Origin: JAJBWD01 sp041670885
GTDB taxonomy: Bacteria; Bacillota; Clostridia; Clostridiales; Clostridiaceae
NCBI GenBank assembly: GCA_041670885.1
Contig: JBAXYJ010000043.1
Location: forward strand, 1-15,627
DNA length: 15,627 bases
Reading direction: 5' to 3'
Within the stretch, counting starts at the first letter, position 1, and each line of letters starts with the position of its first letter. Below, piece after piece: positions 7,800 through 14,793 of the stretch. A program made the position numbers and the translations under genes. The notes under the pieces were generated by a model. It saw only the letters and a program-made list of their open reading frames with translations, searched no databases and was not told where the DNA came from.

Positions 7800-7807
7800 G
7801 CTATAAT
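7779..7807 (+). promoter_or_regulatory. Candidate sigma-A promoter for cca-scpA-scpB
   Basis: TTGTAT (7779-7784) and a perfect TATAAT (7802-7807) are separated by 17 bases, the ideal vegetative spacing. The gap between dacF and cca is otherwise empty. The minus-35 element overlaps the loop and 3' arm of the upstream hairpin. Confidence 0.6.
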
Positions 7808-7835
7808 ATAAATAAGCTTTAATTTGAGGTGAAAT

Positions 7836-8948
7836 ATGGACATACTTCAGAAATTTGACTCTTGTAGTTTATATATTATAAATGAATTGAAAAAGATAGC
7901 TATAAGTCAAAATATCAATATATATTTGGTTGGCGGAGCAGTAAGAGATTCTATTCTTAATATTCCTGTTAAAGATCTGGATTTCTGCCTGGACTGTGAT
8001 CCTAAAGAGTTACTTCCAAAGCTTCCCTTTGATAAATATTTGTATAATAAAGAGTTTAAAACTGCTAAGGTAAAATATAAGGACAAAATAATTGATCTGA
8101 TTCTGATGAGAAAGGAATACTATAACTACAGCGGAGCTCTGCCAAAAGTAGAGAAGGCAAGCTTATATGATGATTTATTCAGAAGAGATTTTACAATAAA
8201 TTCTCTGGCATATGATATAAAAAATAATAATATTATAGATTATTTTTCAGGAATAGATGATATAATAAATAGAAAAATAAGAAAAATACATAAAAATAGC
8301 TATAATGAAGATGGTACCAGAATTTTTAGAGGAATAAAGTATAAGGTAAGATATGATTTTGTTTACGAAGATGAAGAAGAAATAAAAAAAGAAGTAAGGA
8401 GTAAATTTACGTCAATATTAAGTAATGATAGAATAGTTAAAGAGATACTTATTCTTTTAAAGGAAGATAAGTGGACTAAGCAAGTTTTAGAGCTGTCTTA
8501 TTTAAATATTTTAGATTTAGATATAATTAAATTTAATGAAAATTACTCATTTCTTAATTTACAAAATCATGAAGACAGATTAATAAAGCTAATTTTATGT
8601 ATAAAAGACATACATAAAATAAATTATTTTATAGATAACAGTATTATTAATAAAAAATTAAGGAAAGCTATATTAAACTTTGTTGAAAAAGAAATATTAA
8701 AGAGTCTTATCTTATCAAATAACAATTACCAAATATATTCAATTTTAAGCAAGCTGACACCCTATGATTTCAAATTTTTAATGAGTGATGATAAAGTTCT
8801 TTATAAAGTGATTAATTTTAATAAGAACTTAGTAAGTTTATCATCTTCCTTATCTGGACAAGATCTTAAGTTATTGGGCTATAAGGGAAAAGAGATAGGA
8901 GATATTATAAAAAGAGACTTGAAATTTAGATTAAATACTTTAGTTTAG
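7836..8948 (+). CDS. cca: CCA tRNA nucleotidyltransferase / poly(A) polymerase family protein
   Basis: This 370-residue class II nucleotidyltransferase probably adds or repairs the 3' CCA of tRNA. Motifs appear in the family order: GGAVRD (33-38), DLD metal-binding pair (D47, D49), RRDFTIN (116-122) and EDGTR (158-162, the EDxxR element). The next helix contains NDRIVKEI, fitting the usual ERI(R)xE motif. The C-terminal end, with SGQDLKLLGYKGKEIGDII, resembles the tail of CCA-adding enzymes. The protein is shorter than many bacterial CCA enzymes, and its middle and C-terminal part is very rich in Lys, Ile and Asn. CCA-adding, A-adding and poly(A) polymerases share these motifs, so the exact activity is not certain. 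The stop codon overlaps the RBS of scpA. Confidence 0.82.
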   Translation: MDILQKFDSCSLYIINELKKIAISQNINIYLVGGAVRDSILNIPVKDLDFCLDCDPKELLPKLPFDKYLYNKEFKTAKVKYKDKIIDLILMRKEYYNYSGALPKVEKASLYDDLFRRDFTINSLAYDIKNNNIIDYFSGIDDIINRKIRKIHKNSYNEDGTRIFRGIKYKVRYDFVYEDEEEIKKEVRSKFTSILSNDRIVKEILILLKEDKWTKQVLELSYLNILDLDIIKFNENYSFLNLQNHEDRLIKLILCIKDIHKINYFIDNSIINKKLRKAILNFVEKEILKSLILSNNNYQIYSILSKLTPYDFKFLMSDDKVLYKVINFNKNLVSLSSSLSGQDLKLLGYKGKEIGDIIKRDLKFRLNTLV

Positions 8949-8957
8949 GAGAAATTT

Positions 8958-9689
8958 ATGGCTGTAAATATAAAAATAAGTAATTTTGAAGGACCTTTTG
9001 ATTTATTGCTTCATCTTATAAAAGCAAATCAGCTTGGTATATATGATATATCAATATTTGAAATTACTAATCAGTATATAGAATATATAAATAACATGAA
9101 AGAAATGGATTTAGAGATAACCTCAGAATTTATCGTAATGGCAGCAACTCTTCTAGAGATAAAATCAAGAGAGCTTCTTCCTAAAAATAAGGAAAATGAA
9201 ACTGAGGAGGAGGACCCTAAAGCAAAGCTTATACAAAAGCTTATAGAATATAAAAAGTTCAAGGAAATATCTTTATATCTTAGAAAAAAAGAAGAAAAAT
9301 TTGGGCCTTTTTATGTAAAAAAACCTGAAATTATAGATGATAGTTTCCAAAAGGATATAGATAAAGAACTTTTTTCCGGGAAAACTTTAATGGATTTATA
9401 TAGAATATATAAAGAACTTATTGAAAGAAATAAAGAAAAAATAAATACTAATGGAATAAATGATAAAATATCAGCAGATACCTATAGAGTAGAGGACAAG
9501 ATGGAGGAGCTGAGACAAAAATTATTTAATAATAGAATAATTGAGTTTTCTAAACTCAGTTTAAGCTGTAATAATAAACTGGAGCTGGTAGTTACCTTCC
9601 TTGCACTCTTAGAATTAGTAAAACAAAAAGAAGTTAAAGCAGTGCAAAGAGATAATTTTAATGAAATATATATAGAGAGGATAATATAG
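8958..9689 (+). CDS. scpA: Segregation and condensation protein A (kleisin)
   Basis: This is a 243-residue ScpA, the kleisin subunit that joins Smc and ScpB into the bacterial condensin complex on the nucleoid. The N-terminal signature FEGPFDLLLHLIKANQLGIYDI (from residue 10) is diagnostic. It is followed by ATLLEIKSRELLP (63-75) and an acidic linker ETEEEDP. The C-terminal winged-helix part includes VVTFLALLELVKQKEV. Length is normal. The ATG follows AGGAG that overlaps the end of cca, and the stop TAG is directly followed by the ATG of scpB. This end-to-start contact points to translational coupling, which suits subunits of one complex. Confidence 0.96.
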   Translation: MAVNIKISNFEGPFDLLLHLIKANQLGIYDISIFEITNQYIEYINNMKEMDLEITSEFIVMAATLLEIKSRELLPKNKENETEEEDPKAKLIQKLIEYKKFKEISLYLRKKEEKFGPFYVKKPEIIDDSFQKDIDKELFSGKTLMDLYRIYKELIERNKEKINTNGINDKISADTYRVEDKMEELRQKLFNNRIIEFSKLSLSCNNKLELVVTFLALLELVKQKEVKAVQRDNFNEIYIERII

Positions 9690-10259
9690 ATGGAAGAAGT
9701 TAGTATAAATCAAATTGAGTTTTGTCAGATTTCAGATAGAGAAAGACTAATATCAATAATAGAAGGGCTTTTATTTACATCCGGAGACAGGCTAAAGCTT
9801 AAGGACATAGCAGAAATAATAGAAGTGGCAGAGGCTAAAACAAAAAACCTTCTCCTTCAGTTAAGGGATGAATACTTAAAAGAAGAAAGGGGTATTGAAC
9901 TTATAATAAGCAATAATGAGTACTATCTGGCAGCAAAAAGAAAAAATAATTCCTATATTCAGAAATTATTAAAAATAAATTATAGACAATCATTATCTCA
10001 GGCGTCTATAGAGACTCTGTCAATAATTGCTTATAAACAGCCAATAACAAGATTAGAAATAGAAGAGATAAGAGGGGTAAAGTCAGATAGTGCTGTAAAT
10101 ACACTTTTGCAAAAAGGATTGATAATTGAAAAAGGAAGACTGGATGTAATAGGAAGACCCATTCTATATGCTACAACCAGTGATTTCTTAACATATTTTG
10201 GCTTGAATTCTATAAAAGATTTACCTAATATTTCGGAATTTGAAGAAGAAATCGAGTAA
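9690..10259 (+). CDS. scpB: Segregation and condensation protein B
   Basis: This is a 189-residue ScpB, made of two winged-helix domains, which dimerises and binds ScpA in the Smc condensin. Signatures are IIEGLLFTSGDRL (23-35), ETLSIIAYKQPITRLEIEEIRG (from 108) and GRPILYATTSDFLTYFGL (155-172). Length is standard. Its RBS, GAGAGG, lies in the last codons of scpA. The final residues EEEIE are encoded by one arm of a palindrome that also encodes the tail of the convergent gene. No base separates the two stop codons. Confidence 0.96.
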   Translation: MEEVSINQIEFCQISDRERLISIIEGLLFTSGDRLKLKDIAEIIEVAEAKTKNLLLQLRDEYLKEERGIELIISNNEYYLAAKRKNNSYIQKLLKINYRQSLSQASIETLSIIAYKQPITRLEIEEIRGVKSDSAVNTLLQKGLIIEKGRLDVIGRPILYATTSDFLTYFGLNSIKDLPNISEFEEEIE

Positions 10260-10283
10260 TTACTCCATTTCTTCTTCTTTTTT
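10242..10283 (+). terminator. Palindromic terminator spanning both convergent stop codons
   Basis: An 18-base arm at 10242-10259 pairs with 10260-10277, with a single C-C mismatch (10253/10266). The centre lies exactly between the two stop codons, so a few central bases must form the loop. Six T residues follow on the plus strand (10278-10283), giving a good intrinsic terminator for cca-scpA-scpB. On the minus strand the hairpin is followed by AAATTCC, so it is not a normal terminator for ytfJ. The whole structure lies in coding sequence of both genes. Confidence 0.75.
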
Positions 10284-10649
10284 ATCCTTTTTACAATAAT
10301 CTTTAATTATATCCATAAGCTGAGGTACAGAATCTATAAGTTTATCATAAATGTTTTCTCCATCTACCTGAAGAAGTCTGACCTTATCTTCCCTTATAAC
10401 TAAAAATGCTACAGGCTTTACAGAAACTCCTGCACCAGCTCCTCCTCCAAAGGGGTAGGTTATATTATTACCTCCGCTCTTAAATTCACTTCCTCCTGTA
10501 GCAAATCCAAAAGATACTTTAGAAATAGGCAGGATAACTGAGCCGTCTGCATTATAAACAGCATCTCCTACTATAGTATTTACATCAATCATTTCCTTAA
10601 GATTTTCCATGGTGCTTTTCATTAGACTGTCTATTGGATGGTTTTCCAT
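10260..10649 (-). CDS. ytfJ: YtfJ/GerW-family sporulation protein
   Basis: This is a 129-residue protein of the YtfJ (GerW) family, small proteins conserved in endospore formers. In B. subtilis YtfJ is made in the forespore and is needed for normal germination, though its biochemical role is not established. Visible features are the N-terminal helix IDSLMKSTMENLKEMIDVNTIVGD, the strand ILPISKVSFGFATGG, the glycine-rich FGGGAGAGVSV (67-77) and VAFLVI. The C-terminus is highly charged (KKDKKEEEME). I chose ATG at 10649 because GAGAGG at 10658-10663 lies eight bases upstream. A GTG at 10658 would overlap that RBS. The first 53 bases lie inside the upstream gene. Convergent with scpB. Confidence 0.88.
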   Translation of the reverse strand: MENHPIDSLMKSTMENLKEMIDVNTIVGDAVYNADGSVILPISKVSFGFATGGSEFKSGGNNITYPFGGGAGAGVSVKPVAFLVIREDKVRLLQVDGENIYDKLIDSVPQLMDIIKDYCKKDKKEEEME

Positions 10650-11097
10650 AAAATACACCTCTCTTTAAATTAAAATAAATTATATAAATCAGGTCTACTA
10701 TAATTTGCGCAATATTAATAAATATTATGCATCTTATATATAAATTGAATATTTTTCTTTCGTAATCCAGCTTAATATCCTGGGAAAAACCTTTAACATT
10801 AAAAAAATTACAGAGTAATCTTTTTATTAATGGCAAAACAGAAAAAATAAGACCATAAGATATGGCAGTAGCAGCTGCATCATCAAATCCATATACAAGC
10901 TTTATATTAAATTTAATATACGGTTTCCAAAATATCTTAAATTTTTTCCGATGAATTGATTTTTTCTTTTTCTTTTTCTTATTTTTACGAAAACTAATTC
11001 TCTTGTTATATATATAAATATCTAATTTCCGCTGGTATTTAATTTTGATAATCATGGGAATGGGAATGAATAGTAAAATTACTAGAAAATATATCAT
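10597..11097 (-). CDS. DUF2953-like membrane protein
   Basis: This 166-residue protein resembles the DUF2953 family, which often sits just upstream of ytfJ in clostridia; its function is unknown. One hydrophobic segment is at 2-18 and a second at about 119-142. Between them is a basic region with a run of lysines (38-46) and the family-like element YGFDDAAATAISYGL (69-83). The lysines come from three exact AAGAAA hexamers on the coding strand. I place the start at ATG 11097 because GGAGG lies just upstream. An ATG at 11133 has no RBS. The last 20 or so codons overlap the start of ytfJ in another frame. Family assignment is from recall of the central motif and the gene context. Confidence 0.72.
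   Translation of the reverse strand: MIYFLVILLFIPIPMIIKIKYQRKLDIYIYNKRISFRKNKKKKKKKSIHRKKFKIFWKPYIKFNIKLVYGFDDAAATAISYGLIFSVLPLIKRLLCNFFNVKGFSQDIKLDYERKIFNLYIRCIIFINIAQIIVDLIYIIYFNLKRGVFYGKPSNRQSNEKHHGKS
10701..10730 (-). promoter_or_regulatory. Candidate forespore (sigma-F/G) promoter of ytfJ
   Basis: On the minus strand GCATA (10730-10726) is followed after 18 bases by CAAATTA (10707-10701). This matches the forespore form GHATR-18-CATNHTA at all but one position. It lies inside the upstream membrane-protein gene, about 50 bases before the ytfJ start, so ytfJ could be expressed separately in the forespore. YtfJ is a forespore product in B. subtilis, which fits. The match was found by eye in A+T-rich DNA. 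Confidence 0.45.
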
Positions 11098-11265
11098 AAT
11101 TTCCTCCAAAACTCCATTTATTAGTATTGCCATAAAAATATATTAATTTCACGTTTGATAAAAATAGTATGGAATAATTTGTATGAGTATTTATTACAAA
11201 ATTACTTAGAATAATAATAAGATTAAATCGGGAAATTAAAATTTTCCTTAATTGAGGGTGATAAA

Positions 11266-12381
11266 TTGAAAAATAAATTGTTGATTTTTATATTTATCTC
11301 TATTTTACTGATCAGCGTCACCGTATCAGCAGAGCCAAATATAAATTCCAGGTATGCAGTAGTATTAGATGGAACAACAAATAGGGTTTTATATAATAAA
11401 AATGGATATGAAGAGACTGCTAATGCAAGCACTACCAAGATTGTAACGGCTTTGGTTGCAATAAAATACGGAAATCTGGATGAAAAATATACTATATCAA
11501 AAAAAGCAGCCAGGGTATCAGGATCAAAAGTAGGATATAAAGAAGGGGAAGAAATAAGCTTAAGGGAGCTTTTATACGGTCTTATGTTAAGATCAGGAAA
11601 TGATGCTGCTATTGCTATAGCTGAGGGAATTGGCGGAAGTGAAGAAAATTTTATGAATATGGTAAATTCATATATAAAGGAAATGGGAGTATTAACCACC
11701 CATTTCACATCACCTCATGGACTAGACAATGATCAGCATTATTCAACAGCTTATGATTTGGCATATTTTACCTCAATAGGAATGAAAAATAGTGTTTTCA
11801 ATGAGATAGTATCAACTAAGGATACAAACGGTCAGGGATTATTTACTAGAAGCTACCATAATATCAATAAGATACTTTATTTAATTCCTGCAGCCAATGG
11901 AGTAAAAACAGGCTTCACAGGAAACGCCGGGAAGTGCCTGGTAACTTCCGTTAATACTAATAACAGAAACATAATAATAGTTTTATTAAACTGCAGTGAC
12001 AGGTGGAATGTAACTAAAAAGCTGTACAATTATGTAATGGAAAATTACAGTTTTAAGACCATACTAAAAAAAGGAGATACTGTATCTGAAATAAGTATTC
12101 CTTATGGAGATAAAAAAGCTTTTCTTACTGTATCTGAAGATGTGTCACTGCCTGTTGGCATTGGCGAAAGCTTAAGCTATAAAGTATATATGAATGATGA
12201 TCCTCTTCCTGTAAAAAAGGGAGACAGGATTGGAACATTATGTGTATTTAAAGATGATGATATAATATTCTCCTGCAGATTGTATTCACAAAATGATATA
12301 GATTATAAAAATAAATTTAAAAAATGGTATGAAAAGGTAAAGAAAAAATTGTACTCTCTAAATTCTTACGAACATATTTGA
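11266..12381 (+). CDS. D-alanyl-D-alanine carboxypeptidase, second S11 family member
   Basis: This is a 371-residue secreted penicillin-binding carboxypeptidase. A signal peptide covers about residues 1-22, ending VSAEP. Active-site motifs are STTK (S55, K58), SGN (110-112) and KTG (214-216). The C-terminal part (about 255-345) fits the beta-rich PBP5 C-terminal domain, followed by a lysine-rich tail that could anchor it to the membrane. It is only distantly similar to the dacF product at 6592-7743, so it is not a recent duplicate. It could correspond to DacB or to another S11 enzyme, and sequence alone does not decide. The start is TTG with GAGGG seven bases upstream. It is divergent from the minus-strand pair. 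No terminator separates it from the redox genes that follow. Confidence 0.88.
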   Translation: MKNKLLIFIFISILLISVTVSAEPNINSRYAVVLDGTTNRVLYNKNGYEETANASTTKIVTALVAIKYGNLDEKYTISKKAARVSGSKVGYKEGEEISLRELLYGLMLRSGNDAAIAIAEGIGGSEENFMNMVNSYIKEMGVLTTHFTSPHGLDNDQHYSTAYDLAYFTSIGMKNSVFNEIVSTKDTNGQGLFTRSYHNINKILYLIPAANGVKTGFTGNAGKCLVTSVNTNNRNIIIVLLNCSDRWNVTKKLYNYVMENYSFKTILKKGDTVSEISIPYGDKKAFLTVSEDVSLPVGIGESLSYKVYMNDDPLPVKKGDRIGTLCVFKDDDIIFSCRLYSQNDIDYKNKFKKWYEKVKKKLYSLNSYEHI

Positions 12382-12425
12382 GGAAGTTTTTATATTCTAT
12401 AGTATAGTAATTTCGGAGAGTACTT

Positions 12426-13391
12426 ATGGACTATGAGTATATAGACTGCATTGACGCAGGAACCAGATTTTGCCCCTGCAGCCTGGCAGAAACAGGAGAG
12501 TGTATATTATGCTCCTGCTTAAGAGGGGAAAAATTCTGTGACTGTATAAACTGGAAGGGAGTATGCATATATGGAGAATTTATAAATAATGGGCAAAAAT
12601 CTAAAAATGGAAGAGAAAGCTATAAATGTTTAATAGAAAATAAAATAAGCAGGGAAAATGTATTTTATTTAAAGGTTAGTGTACCACATTCCCTGGCCGG
12701 TGAATTAACTTATGTGGGAAGCTTTGTATTTATCAGAAATGAAAAATTTGATAATTATTATGATACTCCAATTTCAATTTTGGAAGTAAACACAGAGGAA
12801 GATTATATAGAGTTAGGTATAGAGCTTAGAGGTACAAAAACAAAGGCAATAGATTTATCTGAAAAAGAGCTGATTATAAGAGGCCCTTATTGGAATGGAA
12901 TATTTGGAATTAAAAAAATAAACTCTCTTAAAGAGAAAAGAGCCTTAATTATTACAAACGGAATAGGGATAATCCCTGCCATTCCGTTAATTAAGAAGCT
13001 GACAGAAAATGGTAACCATATTATTTTAATTAGTGATACTTCTAACCTGGATTTGTCTTATGTAAAGAGTAAAATTAAAAACTATAACATTAAAGAAATT
13101 TATTTAAATATTTTTTCAAACGGGAATTTAACAGAAGAATTTGTTAATATTTTAAATAAGTATAAGGAAGATACGGATTTAATTCATGTATCTGCACAGG
13201 ATATAATAATACTGCGGATATCAGACTTAATATCTGATAAATCATTTACCTGCTGCAATAATGCAAAAATGTGCTGCGGAGAGGGAGGATGCGGTGCCTG
13301 CAGCGCCAGATTTTCAGGCCATAAGGTAAAAAAATTATGTAAACTTCAGATTGAACCAAAATATTTGTTTAGAGAAAGAAGATTAATATAA
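12426..13391 (+). CDS. PyrK-like FAD/NAD-binding reductase with [2Fe-2S] site and Cys-rich head
   Basis: The central and C-terminal parts of this 321-residue protein resemble PyrK, the electron-transfer subunit of dihydroorotate dehydrogenase, and related sulfide dehydrogenase subunits. A flavin-domain element DTPISI is visible, then GPYWNG, then a nucleotide-binding loop TNGIGIIPAIPL. The C-terminus has C284-x4-C289-x2-C292-x12-C305, the [2Fe-2S] pattern of PyrK, plus C276, C277 and C283. The usual Arg before PxS in the flavin motif is absent. The N-terminus is extra: nine cysteines in the first 47 residues (C8, C16, C18, C26, C29, C31, C38, C40, C47), suggesting a further metal or Fe-S site. 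No pyrimidine gene is nearby. It lies 15 bases before a flavoprotein gene and is probably its redox partner. The physiological substrate is unknown. Confidence 0.75.
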   Translation: MDYEYIDCIDAGTRFCPCSLAETGECILCSCLRGEKFCDCINWKGVCIYGEFINNGQKSKNGRESYKCLIENKISRENVFYLKVSVPHSLAGELTYVGSFVFIRNEKFDNYYDTPISILEVNTEEDYIELGIELRGTKTKAIDLSEKELIIRGPYWNGIFGIKKINSLKEKRALIITNGIGIIPAIPLIKKLTENGNHIILISDTSNLDLSYVKSKIKNYNIKEIYLNIFSNGNLTEEFVNILNKYKEDTDLIHVSAQDIIILRISDLISDKSFTCCNNAKMCCGEGGCGACSARFSGHKVKKLCKLQIEPKYLFRERRLI

Positions 13392-13406
13392 CATGGGGGA
13401 GATATT

Positions 13407-14684
13407 TTGAAGGTGGTTATTATAGGCGGAGGCTGGGCTGGATGCAGCGCTTCCATAACTGCTAAAAAAGCAGGAGCCGATGTTTACCTTTATGAAAAGA
13501 CAGATATGCTTTTAGGGCTTGGTAATGTAGGTGGAATAATGAGAAACAATGGCAGATTTACAGCATCCGAGGAGCTTATTGAACTTGGAGCAGGTGATCT
13601 GATTAATATTTGCGACGAATCTTCTCTTCATAAAAACATTAATTTCTCAGGTCATCAGCATGCAAATTTATATAATGTAAATATAATTGAACCTAAAGTC
13701 AGAAGATACTTAGAAGAGATTGGAGTTAATATAAACCTGATTAAAAGAGCGGTAGATGTGGAAGTAAAAGACAGAAAAATAAAGGGAATTCATTTTTCCG
13801 ATGGTTCTTACATGGAGGCAGATGTATTTATAGAGACAACCGGGTCAACCGGACCTATGGGAAACTGTTTAAGATACGGCAATGGCTGCTGCATGTGCAT
13901 ACTTAGGTGCCCTGCCTTTGGACCCAGGATCAGCATTAGTTACAGAGCAGGAATAGCTGACCTTCAGGGAGAAAGAGAAGATGATGTTTATGGTGCTTTC
14001 AGCGGATCCTGTGAACTTTCCAGGGAAAGCCTGTCAGATGAAATAATTCAGGAATTAAATAAAACCGGAGTCTATACAGCTCCTCTTCCAGAGGAATATG
14101 TAAACTTAGATAAATTAAAGACTAAGGTATGCCAGCAATATGCTCTAAAAGAATATGCGGAAAATCTGATTCTTTTAGATACTGGACATATTAAGCTTAT
14201 GACTACCTATTTTCCGTTAGATAAGCTAAGAAAAATTCCAGGCTTTGAAAATGCACGGTATATAGATCCTTATGCCGGAGGAAAAGGAAATTCTATAAGA
14301 TATTTATCTGTTGCACCAACCGGAAATGATTTAAGAGTAAAAGGACTTAAAAATCTATTTTGTGCTGGAGAAAAAGCCGGGCTTTTCGTAGGCCACACAG
14401 AAGCAATATGCACAGGAGCCTTAGCAGGACATAATGCAGTCAGGTATTATCTTGGAATAAAACCTTTAATACTTCCAAGAACCTTGGCAATTGGTGATAT
14501 CATAGCTTATGCTAATGACAGAATGAAAATTAAGCAGGGAAGAAGAAGCAGGTACACCTTTGCAGGTTCTAATTATTTTGAAAGGATGAAGGAACTTAAT
14601 TTATATACAATAGATAAAGAAATAATAAGGGATAGAATAAATAAAGTTTCATTAAAGGATGTATTTAATCAGAAAATCATTTAA
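13407..14684 (+). CDS. FAD-dependent oxidoreductase with internal cysteine cluster
   Basis: This is a 425-residue flavoprotein with an N-terminal Rossmann motif GGGWAG (7-12) and the acidic residue E30 at the end of the second strand, typical of FAD binding. A C-terminal FAD-contact element, LFCAGEKAGLFVGHTEAICTG (317-337), resembles the GidA/TrmFO-type flavoproteins. In the middle, C154, C161, C162, C164 and C168 form a cluster suited to a metal or Fe-S site. It is too short for MnmG and lacks recognisable MnmG tRNA-binding parts. The start is TTG, six bases after GGGGGA. It follows the PyrK-like reductase by 15 bases and shares its operon. Together they look like an NAD(P)H or ferredoxin-linked electron-transfer unit of unknown substrate. 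Confidence 0.72.
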   Translation: MKVVIIGGGWAGCSASITAKKAGADVYLYEKTDMLLGLGNVGGIMRNNGRFTASEELIELGAGDLINICDESSLHKNINFSGHQHANLYNVNIIEPKVRRYLEEIGVNINLIKRAVDVEVKDRKIKGIHFSDGSYMEADVFIETTGSTGPMGNCLRYGNGCCMCILRCPAFGPRISISYRAGIADLQGEREDDVYGAFSGSCELSRESLSDEIIQELNKTGVYTAPLPEEYVNLDKLKTKVCQQYALKEYAENLILLDTGHIKLMTTYFPLDKLRKIPGFENARYIDPYAGGKGNSIRYLSVAPTGNDLRVKGLKNLFCAGEKAGLFVGHTEAICTGALAGHNAVRYYLGIKPLILPRTLAIGDIIAYANDRMKIKQGRRSRYTFAGSNYFERMKELNLYTIDKEIIRDRINKVSLKDVFNQKII

Positions 14685-14705
14685 CCTGCTTAGGCAGGTT
14701 TTTTT
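14683..14705 (+). terminator. Intrinsic terminator after the redox pair
   Basis: A perfect 7-bp stem (14683-14689 with 14694-14700), a TTAG loop and a T tract follow the oxidoreductase gene. The stem overlaps the last two bases of its stop codon. It is strongly similar to the terminator after pdp and ends the operon. Confidence 0.9.
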
Positions 14706-14763
14706 ACTATATGGAAATTCATAAATTTAATAAAATATTAATATATATACATACATTTGCATA

Positions 14764-14793
14764 TTACCAGCTGCTTACATAATATGCTATAAT
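14764..14793 (+). promoter_or_regulatory. Candidate extended -10 promoter for the activase-like gene
   Basis: The 257-base gap between the terminator and the last gene holds TGCTATAAT (14785-14793), a perfect minus-10 with the TGn extension. A weak minus-35, TTACCA (14764-14769), lies 18 bases upstream. The start point would leave a leader of about 140 bases. That leader contains a GTTAA/TTAAC inverted pair and one copy of a motif seen in other gaps of the window. I see no riboswitch that I recognise. Confidence 0.5.

Noticed and set aside
11098..11133. ATG at 11133 as start of the DUF2953-like protein
   Set aside because: No ribosome binding site precedes it, whereas the ATG at 11097 has GGAGG at the right distance and gives a protein starting with its membrane segment.
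11231..11247. GGAAATT...ATTTTCC before the second carboxypeptidase as a CodY box or terminator
   Set aside because: Only five base pairs form before a mismatch, the centre does not fit the CodY palindrome, and no gene ends there on the plus strand.
11223..11708. Minus-strand open frame of 161 codons across the second carboxypeptidase
   Set aside because: It is antisense to motifs SxxK and SGN of the real gene and extends through its promoter region.
12378..12408. TTGAGG with TATAGT as a promoter for the redox pair
   Set aside because: The spacing is 14 or 19 bases and the minus-35 overlaps the previous stop codon; cotranscription with the carboxypeptidase is as likely.
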